A stretch of DNA of 15,946 bases from JAXGVG01 sp040773965. GTDB taxonomy: Bacteria > Pseudomonadota > Alphaproteobacteria > UBA9219. The DNA is taken from the NCBI GenBank assembly GCA_040773965.1, contig JAXGVG010000029.1, positions 1 through 15,946 of the forward strand, written 5' to 3'. The notes beneath the pieces are model-generated. The model searched no databases, was not told the DNA's origin, and was given only the letters and a program-made list of their open reading frames with translations. Made by a program: the position numbers and the translations under genes. Numbering within the stretch: the first letter of the stretch is position 1; each line of letters starts with the position of its first letter. Shown here piece after piece: positions 6,063 through 12,735 of the stretch.

Positions 6063-6141
6063 CCTCAACCGGGGTGTCCTGCATCAGCAGGGCTGAGATT
6101 ATACCCGCCGAACCTGCTCTGGATCATGCCAGCGAAGGGAG
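6063..6141 (+). promoter_or_regulatory. TPP riboswitch (THI element)
   Basis: All conserved blocks of the thiamin pyrophosphate aptamer are present in order: CCGGGGTG (6069-6076), the P3 hairpin CCTGC-ATCA-GCAGG (6078-6091), the pyrimidine-sensing CTGAGA (6093-6098), TACCCG (P2 3' strand, about 6102-6107), GAACCTG (6110-6116), the P4/P5 hairpin CTGG-ATCATG-CCAG (6119-6132), and CGAAGGGA (6133-6140). The element ends in GGGAG, which also looks like the ribosome-binding site of the next gene, and no terminator stem follows. The simplest reading is translational repression at high TPP. The P1 stem is hard to draw in the canonical position; CTCCC (6059-6063) could pair with GGGAG (6137-6141). Confidence 0.94.
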
Positions 6142-6147
6142 CCTTAC

Positions 6148-7113
6148 TTGCCCATGCCATTTACGGCGGCTTCGAACGCCGCCTTTCTTTCAAAGCCACG
6201 GCCTTTCTTTGCCTCGCCGGAACCGGCAGGCCGCCGGATCGTGTGCGGCTTTTCCTATCTTCAGCGCATCCGCAAGGGCGCGACGACGAATATCTGGTTT
6301 CCGTCAACCTTGCATCAGGCCGTGGCCGAACGCATTGAAGCGGGGGACGCATCCGTTCTGGATGAATTCCGCATGGAATGGGCGGCCATACGCCAGTTCG
6401 AGCTTCTGCAGGAAGCGGACAACTTCTACATCTACGATCTGGAAGTCGCCAATTTCAAACGAGCCTTTGAAGATATTATGAAAATGCGCGCGGGCGGTTA
6501 CCGCGTGACCGTCATCACGCTGGGCCACTACATTGAACCGACCGATTACGATGAGCTCCGAATTCTCGATCGACGGTTACAGGACGAAATCACGCGCATC
6601 ATCCACATGCTGTTTCTGGAAGACCAGAGCGCGGAAGAGAGCTTTCATCTTGCCGAAGCCCTCAAAACCGGCCAATGGCATTATGCCGAAGCGCTGCCGC
6701 ATGTAGCCATGACGCTTGGCGCGGCGGGCTTGTTCAACAAAACCTCATCCCCCGCTTTTCGCCAGCAAAAACTGTCGCAGGGTTTTTTCCGTATTCTTGA
6801 ATTGCTTCCCCAACGGCATATCGCGCACGACGTTGCGGTAGGTCTTACGCTTCCCGATGCGTCGAAGGAGCGTAACTGGGTTTTCCTCGCGCGAAAGGAA
6901 CACCAATACCACGCCTTTCAGACCGCGCTCGGCACGGTTTTTAGCCAGTTCGACCACATTTCGCTTGGCGCATTGCACGAACGCGCAAATGCCGGACGCG
7001 AAGCCATGCCCGTCATGCACCATATGCGCGGCTATGGCGACCGGTTGAATTCTTCCTACGACAAACAAAACCGGGCCATGGCGCGCGAAGTGGCCGGGTG
7101 GGGTTTAAACTGA
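6148..7113 (+). CDS. unknown 321-aa protein under TPP riboswitch control
   Basis: I recognise no family. The protein looks soluble, with no signal peptide or membrane helices, so it is not a thiamin transporter. It contains aromatic- and acid-rich stretches (EFRMEWAAIRQFELLQEADN, FYIYDLEVANFKRAFEDIMK), a beta-like segment (YRVTVITLGHYIEPTDYDEL), a helical middle, and a His-rich C-terminal half (RHIAHDVAVGL, KEHQYHAFQT, MPVMHHMRGYGDR). The TTG start at 6148 has GGAG ending 6 nt upstream inside the riboswitch; an ATG six bases later (6154) would give an over-long 12-nt spacer and is the alternative. Direct fusion to a THI element predicts a role in thiamin synthesis, salvage or a TPP-dependent process, but the sequence alone does not say which. 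It converges on the deaminase gene. Confidence 0.8.
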   Translation: MPMPFTAASNAAFLSKPRPFFASPEPAGRRIVCGFSYLQRIRKGATTNIWFPSTLHQAVAERIEAGDASVLDEFRMEWAAIRQFELLQEADNFYIYDLEVANFKRAFEDIMKMRAGGYRVTVITLGHYIEPTDYDELRILDRRLQDEITRIIHMLFLEDQSAEESFHLAEALKTGQWHYAEALPHVAMTLGAAGLFNKTSSPAFRQQKLSQGFFRILELLPQRHIAHDVAVGLTLPDASKERNWVFLARKEHQYHAFQTALGTVFSQFDHISLGALHERANAGREAMPVMHHMRGYGDRLNSSYDKQNRAMAREVAGWGLN

Positions 7114-7150
7114 AGGTAACGCAAGGGAACTGTCGCCAAGGCTTACGCCC

Positions 7151-7672
7151 TCATTTCTTCACATCCACGGCTCTCACCTTCACGCCTGCTTCGGCCAGTT
7201 TAACAAGTCCTATGTCGATGCTGCTTTTCCACTTTTTCTTAAGGCGCGACGAATGGCGCAGCGATTGTGCCGGAACGAACACTTCGCGAATTCCCATCTC
7301 GGCAATCAGCCCGGCGCAAATGGCGCAGGGCTCCAACGTAACATACAGGCGCGCGCCTTTCAGATCGGCCTTGCGCCTCGCGGCTTCAACTATCGCCAGT
7401 TGTTCCGCGCAATTGATCCAGAGAGAACGTCCGTTGGTATCGAGGCGTTCCGGCACACGCGCCTTGACGCCGCGCGCAAAACGGTTTGCCGCTGCGGCAA
7501 TCTCATGCCCTCCGGCATCGACAAAAATTGCGCCGACGCGCACGCTGGGATGAGGGCTTCCCCCCCGCCGGACGGGTTTTTTTGCGAGCGCCTCCGCTTT
7601 GGCCAGCCACAGGAAATGACAGGCAGAGATTGTTTTTCCGCCTTTTTTCGGGCGTTTTTTCCCGGCTTTCAT
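7151..7672 (-). CDS. CMP/dCMP deaminase-fold zinc hydrolase
   Basis: The 173-aa protein starts at the ATG at 7672; two TTG codons upstream are less likely starts. It has the cytidine/deoxycytidylate deaminase zinc site: CAE (Cys88-Ala-Glu90, with Glu as proton shuttle) and PCAIC (Cys116, Cys119), with the usual LYVTLEPCAICAGLIAEMGI context. The N-terminal segment (KAGKKRPKKGGK) is strongly basic. Family members deaminate free cytosine nucleotides, guanine or tRNA adenosine. The first metal ligand is Cys, as in cytidine deaminases, whereas dCMP/tRNA-type enzymes with a similar PCxxC segment usually carry His, so the substrate is left open. It is a monocistronic gene, divergent from secF. Confidence 0.85.
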   Translation of the reverse strand: MKAGKKRPKKGGKTISACHFLWLAKAEALAKKPVRRGGSPHPSVRVGAIFVDAGGHEIAAAANRFARGVKARVPERLDTNGRSLWINCAEQLAIVEAARRKADLKGARLYVTLEPCAICAGLIAEMGIREVFVPAQSLRHSSRLKKKWKSSIDIGLVKLAEAGVKVRAVDVKK

Positions 7673-7872
7673 CAACAACCGCTCTCAATCCTTTAAACGT
7701 TTATCTTCTCCGCCGTCACATGCAAAATAGTCGAGGATCCGCTTGAAAACAAGGACTCCCCCGCGTCGGTTTTTCGTCCGGTTTTTCATGTTTATTCCTG
7801 TTTTGTTAAGGTCTGGACAGGACCGTCCCCGAGAGGTAGTAACAGCGGGTCCGTTTGACTTCGAGGTTTTCC

Positions 7873-8817
7873 ATGTTCCGGCCGCTTCATTTTATTCCGC
7901 ACGACACCAAAATCGATTTCGTCGCCGGGCGCTGGTGGGCCTTCGGCGTGACCGTACTTTTGATGGTTGTAACCCTCGTCTCGCTTGCCCAGAACGGCCT
8001 CAATTTCGGCATCGACTTTAAAGGCGGCCTTCTGATCGAAGCCAAAGCTTCGAAGGCCATTGACATAGGTTCCCTGCGCGCCGATTTGGGCGCCTTGAAT
8101 CTCGGCGAAGTATCGCTTCAGGAATTCGGCGGCCCTACCGGCGTTTTGATACGCGTCCAGCGGCAGGAAGGCGACGAGACCGCGCAGCAACGAGCCATCG
8201 AAGCGGTCCGCGCCAAAATGGGAACGGAATATGAATACCGTCGTGTCGAGGTCGTCGGGCCTACGGTCGGATCCGAATTGTTGCGCGCCGGTTTGCTGGC
8301 GACAGGTTTGGCCGTTTTGGCCATCGCCGTTTATGTGGCGTTCCGTTTTGAATGGCAGTTCGGGGTTGCCGCCTTTATTTCAACCCTGCACGACGTTTTC
8401 GTTACGGTCGGACTCTATTCCGTTTTACAGCTTGATTTCAATCTGACGTCCATTGCGGCTCTTCTAACCCTTGCGGGATATTCCATCAACGATACCGTCG
8501 TCGTCTTCGACCGCATTCGCGAGACCTTGAGACGGCAAAAGGCCACGGATTTGCGCGCGGTCATCAACGATTCCGTGAACCAGACTCTTTCACGCACGCT
8601 TATGACGGCCAGCACAACGCTGCTGGCGCTTTTACCGCTGGTTTTCATGGGCGGTCCGACGTTGATCAATTTCTCGCTGGCGCTGACATGGGGCATTCTT
8701 GTCGGCACCTATTCGTCCATCTACGCGGCGGCTTCCTTCCTGCTCTACATGCCTCCCCTGCGACGTATCGAAACCCCGCCTTCACCGGCAACGCGCGCCG
8801 CCAGGGCCGGTAAATGA
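7873..8817 (+). CDS. secF: protein translocase subunit SecF
   Basis: This 314-aa inner-membrane protein works with SecD to drive late steps of Sec export using the proton gradient. Family landmarks are clear: a first TM segment, then GLNFGIDFKGGLLIE, a periplasmic domain to VVGPTVGSELLRAG, TM helices 2-6, and the RND-type motif AGYSINDTVVVFDRIRETLR near residue 210. The start at ATG 7873 has GAGG 6 nt upstream; a TTG 18 nt earlier is less likely. In most bacteria secD lies directly upstream, often after yajC. Here the upstream neighbour is a divergent deaminase, so secF has been separated from secD. About 200 bp of non-coding DNA before it must contain its own promoter; I could not pick one out. 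Confidence 0.97.
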   Translation: MFRPLHFIPHDTKIDFVAGRWWAFGVTVLLMVVTLVSLAQNGLNFGIDFKGGLLIEAKASKAIDIGSLRADLGALNLGEVSLQEFGGPTGVLIRVQRQEGDETAQQRAIEAVRAKMGTEYEYRRVEVVGPTVGSELLRAGLLATGLAVLAIAVYVAFRFEWQFGVAAFISTLHDVFVTVGLYSVLQLDFNLTSIAALLTLAGYSINDTVVVFDRIRETLRRQKATDLRAVINDSVNQTLSRTLMTASTTLLALLPLVFMGGPTLINFSLALTWGILVGTYSSIYAAASFLLYMPPLRRIETPPSPATRAARAGK

Positions 8818-8827
8818 ACGAAAATCC

Positions 8828-9406
8828 TTACGGCAGGTAGCACACGTACAACCCGGCAAGAAGCCCGGCAAAAAGGAATGGCGCGAAATGAACGTGGTCG
8901 CGCGGACGGATAACGGATAAAAATTCGCTTTCTCCGGAATGCCTCGCATACAGCCGCCGCGACCAACGCACCAGCTTTGCCGCCCCCAGCCACAGCAAAC
9001 CGAGCCACGCCGCCAGCCCCCATGCGATAAGCGCGGGTTTTATGCTGAAGGTTGCGATGGCCAGCAATGTCCATTTGACGTCACCCATGCCGTAGGCGTC
9101 GCGCTTGAACGCGTAGTAATAGAATTGGTTGACGGCATAAAGAACCAGCGCGATTCCAAGCCCCGCCATCAAATAACGGGCCGACTGTTCCCAATCCGTG
9201 TAATAACCCCGCGTCGCGACGATCACCATAAGCCCGAAAAAAATAACGGGATCCGGCACGCGCCCCGTATAGGCGTCGATGATCGCGGCAGCGGCCAAAA
9301 AAAACAGCATCGCTGCCGGCAGCCAATAAGCCTCCGGAGGCAAATCGACCGCCAGGCGAATTAAAATCTCATGCGTTCGTTGCCAGAATGAACCAAGGCT
9401 GCCCAT
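8828..9406 (-). CDS. A24-family prepilin peptidase (second copy)
   Basis: This 192-aa polytopic membrane protein should cleave type IV/Flp-like prepilin leaders. The two catalytic aspartates of the TFPP/A24 family are visible: the first in AAIIDAYTGRVPDPV, the second in the GxGD motif (YGMGDVKW). Several hydrophobic helices surround them. It is distinct in sequence from the CpaA-type peptidase at 11244. An AGGTGA site precedes the ATG. The gene lies 27 bp after the coiled-coil gene on the same strand, suggesting an operon, and ends only 10 bp from the secF stop (convergent). It could process a separate set of pseudopilins or serve as a backup for CpaA. Confidence 0.88.
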   Translation of the reverse strand: MGSLGSFWQRTHEILIRLAVDLPPEAYWLPAAMLFFLAAAAIIDAYTGRVPDPVIFFGLMVIVATRGYYTDWEQSARYLMAGLGIALVLYAVNQFYYYAFKRDAYGMGDVKWTLLAIATFSIKPALIAWGLAAWLGLLWLGAAKLVRWSRRLYARHSGESEFLSVIRPRDHVHFAPFLFAGLLAGLYVCYLP

Positions 9407-9433
9407 GTTTCACCTAACCTTCGGCAATAAAGT

Positions 9434-9943
9434 TCAGACAGCTTTCTTCTCCGGTAATTTGTCCGGGGACCGACCGTCCGTTTCGGTAGCTTGAACCTCT
9501 TCGGCAGGCATTGGGGGATTCGTCCCGTCTGCGCCGGCAAGCCGGCTGATGTCCCATAATTTTTCAGCCGTCTCGCGCGCCAATTGCTTCCACCGTTGGG
9601 CATCCGATTGGCTCAGATTAAGTTGCTGTTCCATTTCATAAGCGCGGCGGCGCCAGAAGTCGATTTGCGTCGCAAGGCTTTGGTTGTCACCGACCATGTC
9701 GTTTATTTTTTGCTGGAGTTGCGCAATTTGAGCCTCCAGATGCATGTTCTGCCCGGAAAAAAACGTCCGGGGCAGGGAAAAACGGGACCGGTTCGCGGCG
9801 GCTCGCGCCAAATCGCCAAAACTGAGACCGTCGCGGGAAAGCATTCGGCGGGCCATGCGCACGGCTCCGATGGCTTCCCCTTCATGGCTTGAATCCACAA
9901 GGGCCAAGACCTTATCAAGCTGTTCAACGCGGCGTTGGTTCAT
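9434..9943 (-). CDS. DUF2786-like / coiled-coil protein
   Basis: This 169-aa soluble protein begins with a region resembling DUF2786-like helical segments (LDKVLALVDSSHEGEAIGAV, RMARRMLSRDGLSFGDLARA; residues 9-49). A long predicted coiled coil follows (about 67-130: LEAQIAQLQQKINDMVGDNQ...QIDFWRRRAYEMEQQLNLSQ), then a disordered acidic/basic tail ending in PEKKAV. It has no catalytic motif, signal peptide or membrane segment. It is first in a two-gene unit with the A24 peptidase. Function is unknown; a scaffold or regulator for the neighbouring pilus-type systems is possible but is inferred only from location. No strong Shine-Dalgarno is visible (CCGGAAC just before the ATG). Confidence 0.72.
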   Translation of the reverse strand: MNQRRVEQLDKVLALVDSSHEGEAIGAVRMARRMLSRDGLSFGDLARAAANRSRFSLPRTFFSGQNMHLEAQIAQLQQKINDMVGDNQSLATQIDFWRRRAYEMEQQLNLSQSDAQRWKQLARETAEKLWDISRLAGADGTNPPMPAEEVQATETDGRSPDKLPEKKAV

Positions 9944-9998
9944 GTTCCGGGCATACCATAAAGCTCCGCGATTCGGATAGAACCGAGGAAGAAAATGG

Positions 9999-10016
9999 TT
10001 AATAAATTGTTATTAA
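9999..10016. promoter_or_regulatory. AT-rich dyad in divergent promoter region
   Basis: TTAATAA (9999-10005) and TTATTAA (10010-10016) form a 7-bp inverted repeat with a 4-nt centre, between the divergent genes at 9943 and 10120. It could be an operator. The two TTAA motifs are 10 nt apart, not the 7 of a CtrA site. Confidence 0.25.
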
Positions 10017-10119
10017 ACATCAATGCGTTCGTCTGTTATGAAATTATGAATGGATGAAAGTATTTCAGGCTGATATTATGTCGCGAAAGTATTTTATTTA
10101 TTTTCGCCGGAGTATATTG

Positions 10120-10596
10120 ATGCGCAGTCAACGGAAAAAAACAAAATTCTCAAACAATCCAACCAAATGGCTCTGGGTTGGCGCAGCTGCTGCTGTTTTG
10201 ATTCCTGTTGTATCCTTTGCACTCAGTAATTTGTTGAAACCCGATAAAGAAATAGACGTAACGACTTGGCTTGTAGACAATGAGTATAGCCATATTGCGG
10301 TCCGGGTTAATGACGAAGGTGCCATAACAAGTTGCAAAGAAGAACGGTATCTTGCTGATAATAATGGAGAAAAAACCAAATCTCTTTCTGTTACTTCTGT
10401 AGAAGGAAAGAACCTTACCGCCCGAGAAGCGGGAAAAGGTGGTAAAACCGCATATAATTTTGGCGGCCCTGTCACGAAACAAAACTATAGGAAAACGAGG
10501 TTGGATTGGCTTTGCGGAAGGGTTGCTGAAGGCCTTCCTGTCTCTCGTGACGAAATTCGTTTTGGCTCGCGTCCGCCGCAATTAGATAATAACTGA
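10120..10596 (+). CDS. AT-rich membrane-anchored protein of unknown function
   Basis: This 158-aa protein starts at the ATG at 10120, which has CGGAG 7 nt upstream; two upstream in-frame ATGs (10054, 10078) lack comparable sites. A basic N-terminus (MRSQRKKTKFSNNPTK) leads into one membrane segment (WLWVGAAAAVLIPVVSFALS), then a presumably periplasmic domain of about 120 aa with two Cys (in ITSCKEERY and DWLCGRVAEG) that could form a disulfide. I recognise no family. Codon and base use are visibly more AT-rich than in all neighbouring genes, pointing to acquisition by transfer. It is read in the same direction as flp but is separated from it by about 280 bp. Confidence 0.6.
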   Translation: MRSQRKKTKFSNNPTKWLWVGAAAAVLIPVVSFALSNLLKPDKEIDVTTWLVDNEYSHIAVRVNDEGAITSCKEERYLADNNGEKTKSLSVTSVEGKNLTAREAGKGGKTAYNFGGPVTKQNYRKTRLDWLCGRVAEGLPVSRDEIRFGSRPPQLDNN

Positions 10597-10832
10597 ACTG
10601 ATATAATCCAATTATCACTTCTGCCGTCATTTCAAAATATGGGGGTTTTTCATTTTATGCCCCCTAAATCAAGGGATTTCCTAGGATTTTTTCCGTTTCC
10701 CTGACAAATTTCCCACACTTGCGCGCGCAATAATAAATCAAAGGCTGGGCGTATTAGTCCCTTGTTTTCATTCGGTAAATTTGCGTCTTCTTTACGTTTT
10801 TTTAAACCCATTGTTTTAGCCTTGCGGCACTT

Positions 10833-10846
10833 GAACCGCTCGGTTC
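10833..10846 (+). promoter_or_regulatory. palindrome upstream of flp
   Basis: GAACCG-CT-CGGTTC is a perfect 14-bp dyad ending 29 bp before the flp start. TTGCGG (10822-10827) and TCCTAT (10845-10850), 17 nt apart, are a possible promoter overlapping it, which would make the dyad an operator. As RNA it could alternatively be a short leader hairpin. The rest of the 10597-10875 gap is AT-rich and holds no evident gene. Confidence 0.35.
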
Positions 10847-10875
10847 CTATCGAAAAACAGCCAAGGAGAAAACTG

Positions 10876-11046
10876 ATGAAAACCTTAATCCGCTTCATCA
10901 AAGGAGAGGAAGGCGCCACGGCCATTGAATACGGCCTGATCGCTTCTCTGATTGCGGTTGCCATTGTTGCCGTTCTGTTGACACTCGGCCCGCGTTTGAG
11001 CGCCGTGTTTACAACGGTTCAAAACAGCCTGAATACAGGTTCGTAA
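10876..11046 (+). CDS. flp: Flp/Fap-type pilin
   Basis: This 56-aa prepilin is the major subunit of the Tad (tight adherence) pilus. A short basic leader (MKTLIRFIKGEEG) ends in the prepilin peptidase site G13|A14. The Flp signature ATAIEYGLIASLIAVAIVAV follows, with the conserved Glu at +5 and adjoining Tyr, and a small C-terminal tail (FTTVQNSLNTGS). AAGGAG lies 7 nt before the ATG, a strong ribosome site consistent with high expression. It is the first gene of the Tad locus. The CpaA-type peptidase 200 bp downstream is the expected processing enzyme. Confidence 0.96.
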   Translation: MKTLIRFIKGEEGATAIEYGLIASLIAVAIVAVLLTLGPRLSAVFTTVQNSLNTGS

Positions 11047-11055
11047 GCTATTTGA

Positions 11056-11134
11056 CGGGTTTTGGGACCCGAGCTTCCGGCGAATGTTTACGGCTAAAAC
11101 CCGGGCATTCGCCGGTTCGGCGGGCCCAAAAACC
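11056..11134 (+). terminator. structured flp 3' UTR, probable attenuating terminator
   Basis: A perfect 10-bp stem, CCGGCGAATG (11077-11086) with CATTCGCCGG (11106-11115), is enclosed by a longer-range pairing of GGGTTTTGGG (11057-11066) with CCCAAAAACC (about 11125-11134, one bulge). CGGGTTTT (11056-11063) can also pair with AAAACCCG (11096-11103), giving a competing fold. No clean U tract follows. The structure lies between flp and cpaA, where a partial terminator or 3' stabiliser would let pilin mRNA exceed machinery mRNA. Confidence 0.6.
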
Positions 11135-11243
11135 TGTCTCATTTCCCTCATTTTTGCCCGCGCATTAAGTTAAACCGATTCATCACCTATTAATCATAAG
11201 CATCGCATAATTCTGCGGTTTCCGGGGAAGACGCAAGGGCGTG

Positions 11244-11747
11244 ATGACAAATCCTGTTCTCTATCATTGGTTCGTTTTGGGACTGGCCGCCGTTCTGTTT
11301 GTCACGGCCGCAATTACGGACGCATGGCGTTACCGTATTCCCAACGCAATCTCGTTAGCCTTGCTCCTTTTGTTCCCCCTTTACGTCCTTACGGCGCCCG
11401 AGCCCGTTGCATGGAAAGACCATCTTATCTTTTTCGCGCTGACGCTTCTTGGCGGGTATGCTCTGTACATCAAAAAGTTTGCAGGCGCGGGAGACATAAA
11501 GCTACTGGCCGTTACAGGTCTTTGGGCCGGAGCCGAATGGTTTCTTGTCTTTTTGTTTATCACGTCGCTGACGGGGGGGCTATTGGCGATGGTTATGACG
11601 GTACTCACGTACTGGCGTCACCGGACCCGCCGAAGCAAAGAAACTCTTGCCCTGGCCAAAGTACCCATTCCGTATGGCGTCGCTATCGCAACCGGCGGCC
11701 TTTGCACACTTGTTCTGCTGTCTCATAAAGTTCCGTTTTCGGTCTAA
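11244..11747 (+). CDS. cpaA: CpaA/TadV prepilin peptidase
   Basis: This 167-aa polytopic membrane protein is the dedicated A24-type peptidase that removes the Flp leader. The first catalytic Asp is in AAITDAWRYRIPNAISL; the GxGD motif is in FAGAGDIKLLAVTGLW. Hydrophobic helices span most of the chain. Length matches CpaA, which is shorter than PilD because it lacks the N-methyltransferase part. The GTG at 11241 is an alternative start; AAGGG just upstream favours the ATG at 11244. It lies between flp and cpaB in the standard Tad order. Confidence 0.93.
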   Translation: MTNPVLYHWFVLGLAAVLFVTAAITDAWRYRIPNAISLALLLLFPLYVLTAPEPVAWKDHLIFFALTLLGGYALYIKKFAGAGDIKLLAVTGLWAGAEWFLVFLFITSLTGGLLAMVMTVLTYWRHRTRRSKETLALAKVPIPYGVAIATGGLCTLVLLSHKVPFSV

Positions 11748-11812
11748 CGAATGTTGCCACGGCTGCGCCCCCATGAGCCCCCTCGCGGCAACACATTTCA
11801 AGGAGTTTAACC

Positions 11813-12724
11813 ATGCCGGCACGTAAACTTGTTCTTCTGCTGGTTGCCCTGCTGATTGGGGGCGGCACGGTCTTTTTGGCGCGATCCATGATGACGGGCG
11901 CTCCCTCCGGAGGCACCGCGACAACGGCTGCAACCGTAAAAACAACCGAAGTCCTTGTGGCCTCGCGCGACCTTCCCGTTGGCACGCTTATCAAGGACGC
12001 CGATCTCAAATGGAAGGTTTGGCCCGAGGAAAGCGCCACGACGGGCTTTGCCGTCAAAGGCCAGGAAGATTTGTCCGCTTATGCCGGCGCGGTCGTGCGG
12101 CAGAGCTTGCGCGCGGATGAACCCATTATGGCAGGACGTGTCGTCCGAAAAGGCGATCAGGGCTTTTTATCGGCCGTTCTCAACCCCGGGATGCGCGCCA
12201 TTTCCGTCGCCATCACGCCCGTCGGCGGCGTGGCGGGGTTCGTGTTTCCCGGCGATCGTGTCGACGTCATCGTCACGCATCAGATCAGCCGCAAAACGGA
12301 CGTGGAACAGGCGGGCCACAAGGTTTCCGAGACCATGCTTGTCGACGTCCGCGTGCTGGCGCTCGATCAAAAGACAAACGATCAGGCCGGGGAACCCAAA
12401 ATCGCCCAGACCGCTACCCTGGAAGTAACGCCCAAACAGGCTGAAACGCTTGCGCTTGTTTCCCAGTTGGGAACGCTATCGCTTGCCCTGCGAAGCCTTG
12501 CAAACCCCGACGAGCCGCCCGGCATCGGCGTATCCGAATCCGCTTTTGATGCGAGCCAGGTCGCCGTCGGCGCCAAAGACGCGACTTCCGGCGGCGCCCT
12601 GACATGGGACAGCGACGTCAGCCAGGTCCTCGAAAAGCCCGGCAGCCGCACGGGAGCCATTCAGCGCATCCAGATTATGCGCGGCAAAGACTCGACGGAA
12701 TCCATCTTCGATTTGCAGCAATGA
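11813..12724 (+). CDS. cpaB: Tad pilus assembly protein CpaB/RcpC
   Basis: The 303-aa protein has an N-terminal membrane anchor (KLVLLLVALLIGGGTVFLA) and a periplasmic body. A SAF-type domain (about residues 40-110) contains VLVASRDLPVGTLIKDADL and the family segment ISVAITPVGGVAGFVFPGDR follows, then VDVIVTH. RcpC/CpaB proteins contact the secretin and possibly peptidoglycan, stabilising the outer-membrane channel. AAGGAG lies 7 nt before the ATG. The gene is 65 bp after cpaA and 11 bp before cpaC, clearly co-transcribed with the latter. Confidence 0.95.
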   Translation: MPARKLVLLLVALLIGGGTVFLARSMMTGAPSGGTATTAATVKTTEVLVASRDLPVGTLIKDADLKWKVWPEESATTGFAVKGQEDLSAYAGAVVRQSLRADEPIMAGRVVRKGDQGFLSAVLNPGMRAISVAITPVGGVAGFVFPGDRVDVIVTHQISRKTDVEQAGHKVSETMLVDVRVLALDQKTNDQAGEPKIAQTATLEVTPKQAETLALVSQLGTLSLALRSLANPDEPPGIGVSESAFDASQVAVGAKDATSGGALTWDSDVSQVLEKPGSRTGAIQRIQIMRGKDSTESIFDLQQ

Positions 12725-12735
12725 GGTGACCCATC

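Noticed and set aside
9999..10016. CtrA full site
   Set aside because: The two TTAA words are separated by 10 nt instead of 7.
10762..10875. Upstream in-frame extension of the Flp pilin
   Set aside because: The AAGGAG site and the standard short Flp leader place the start at 10876.
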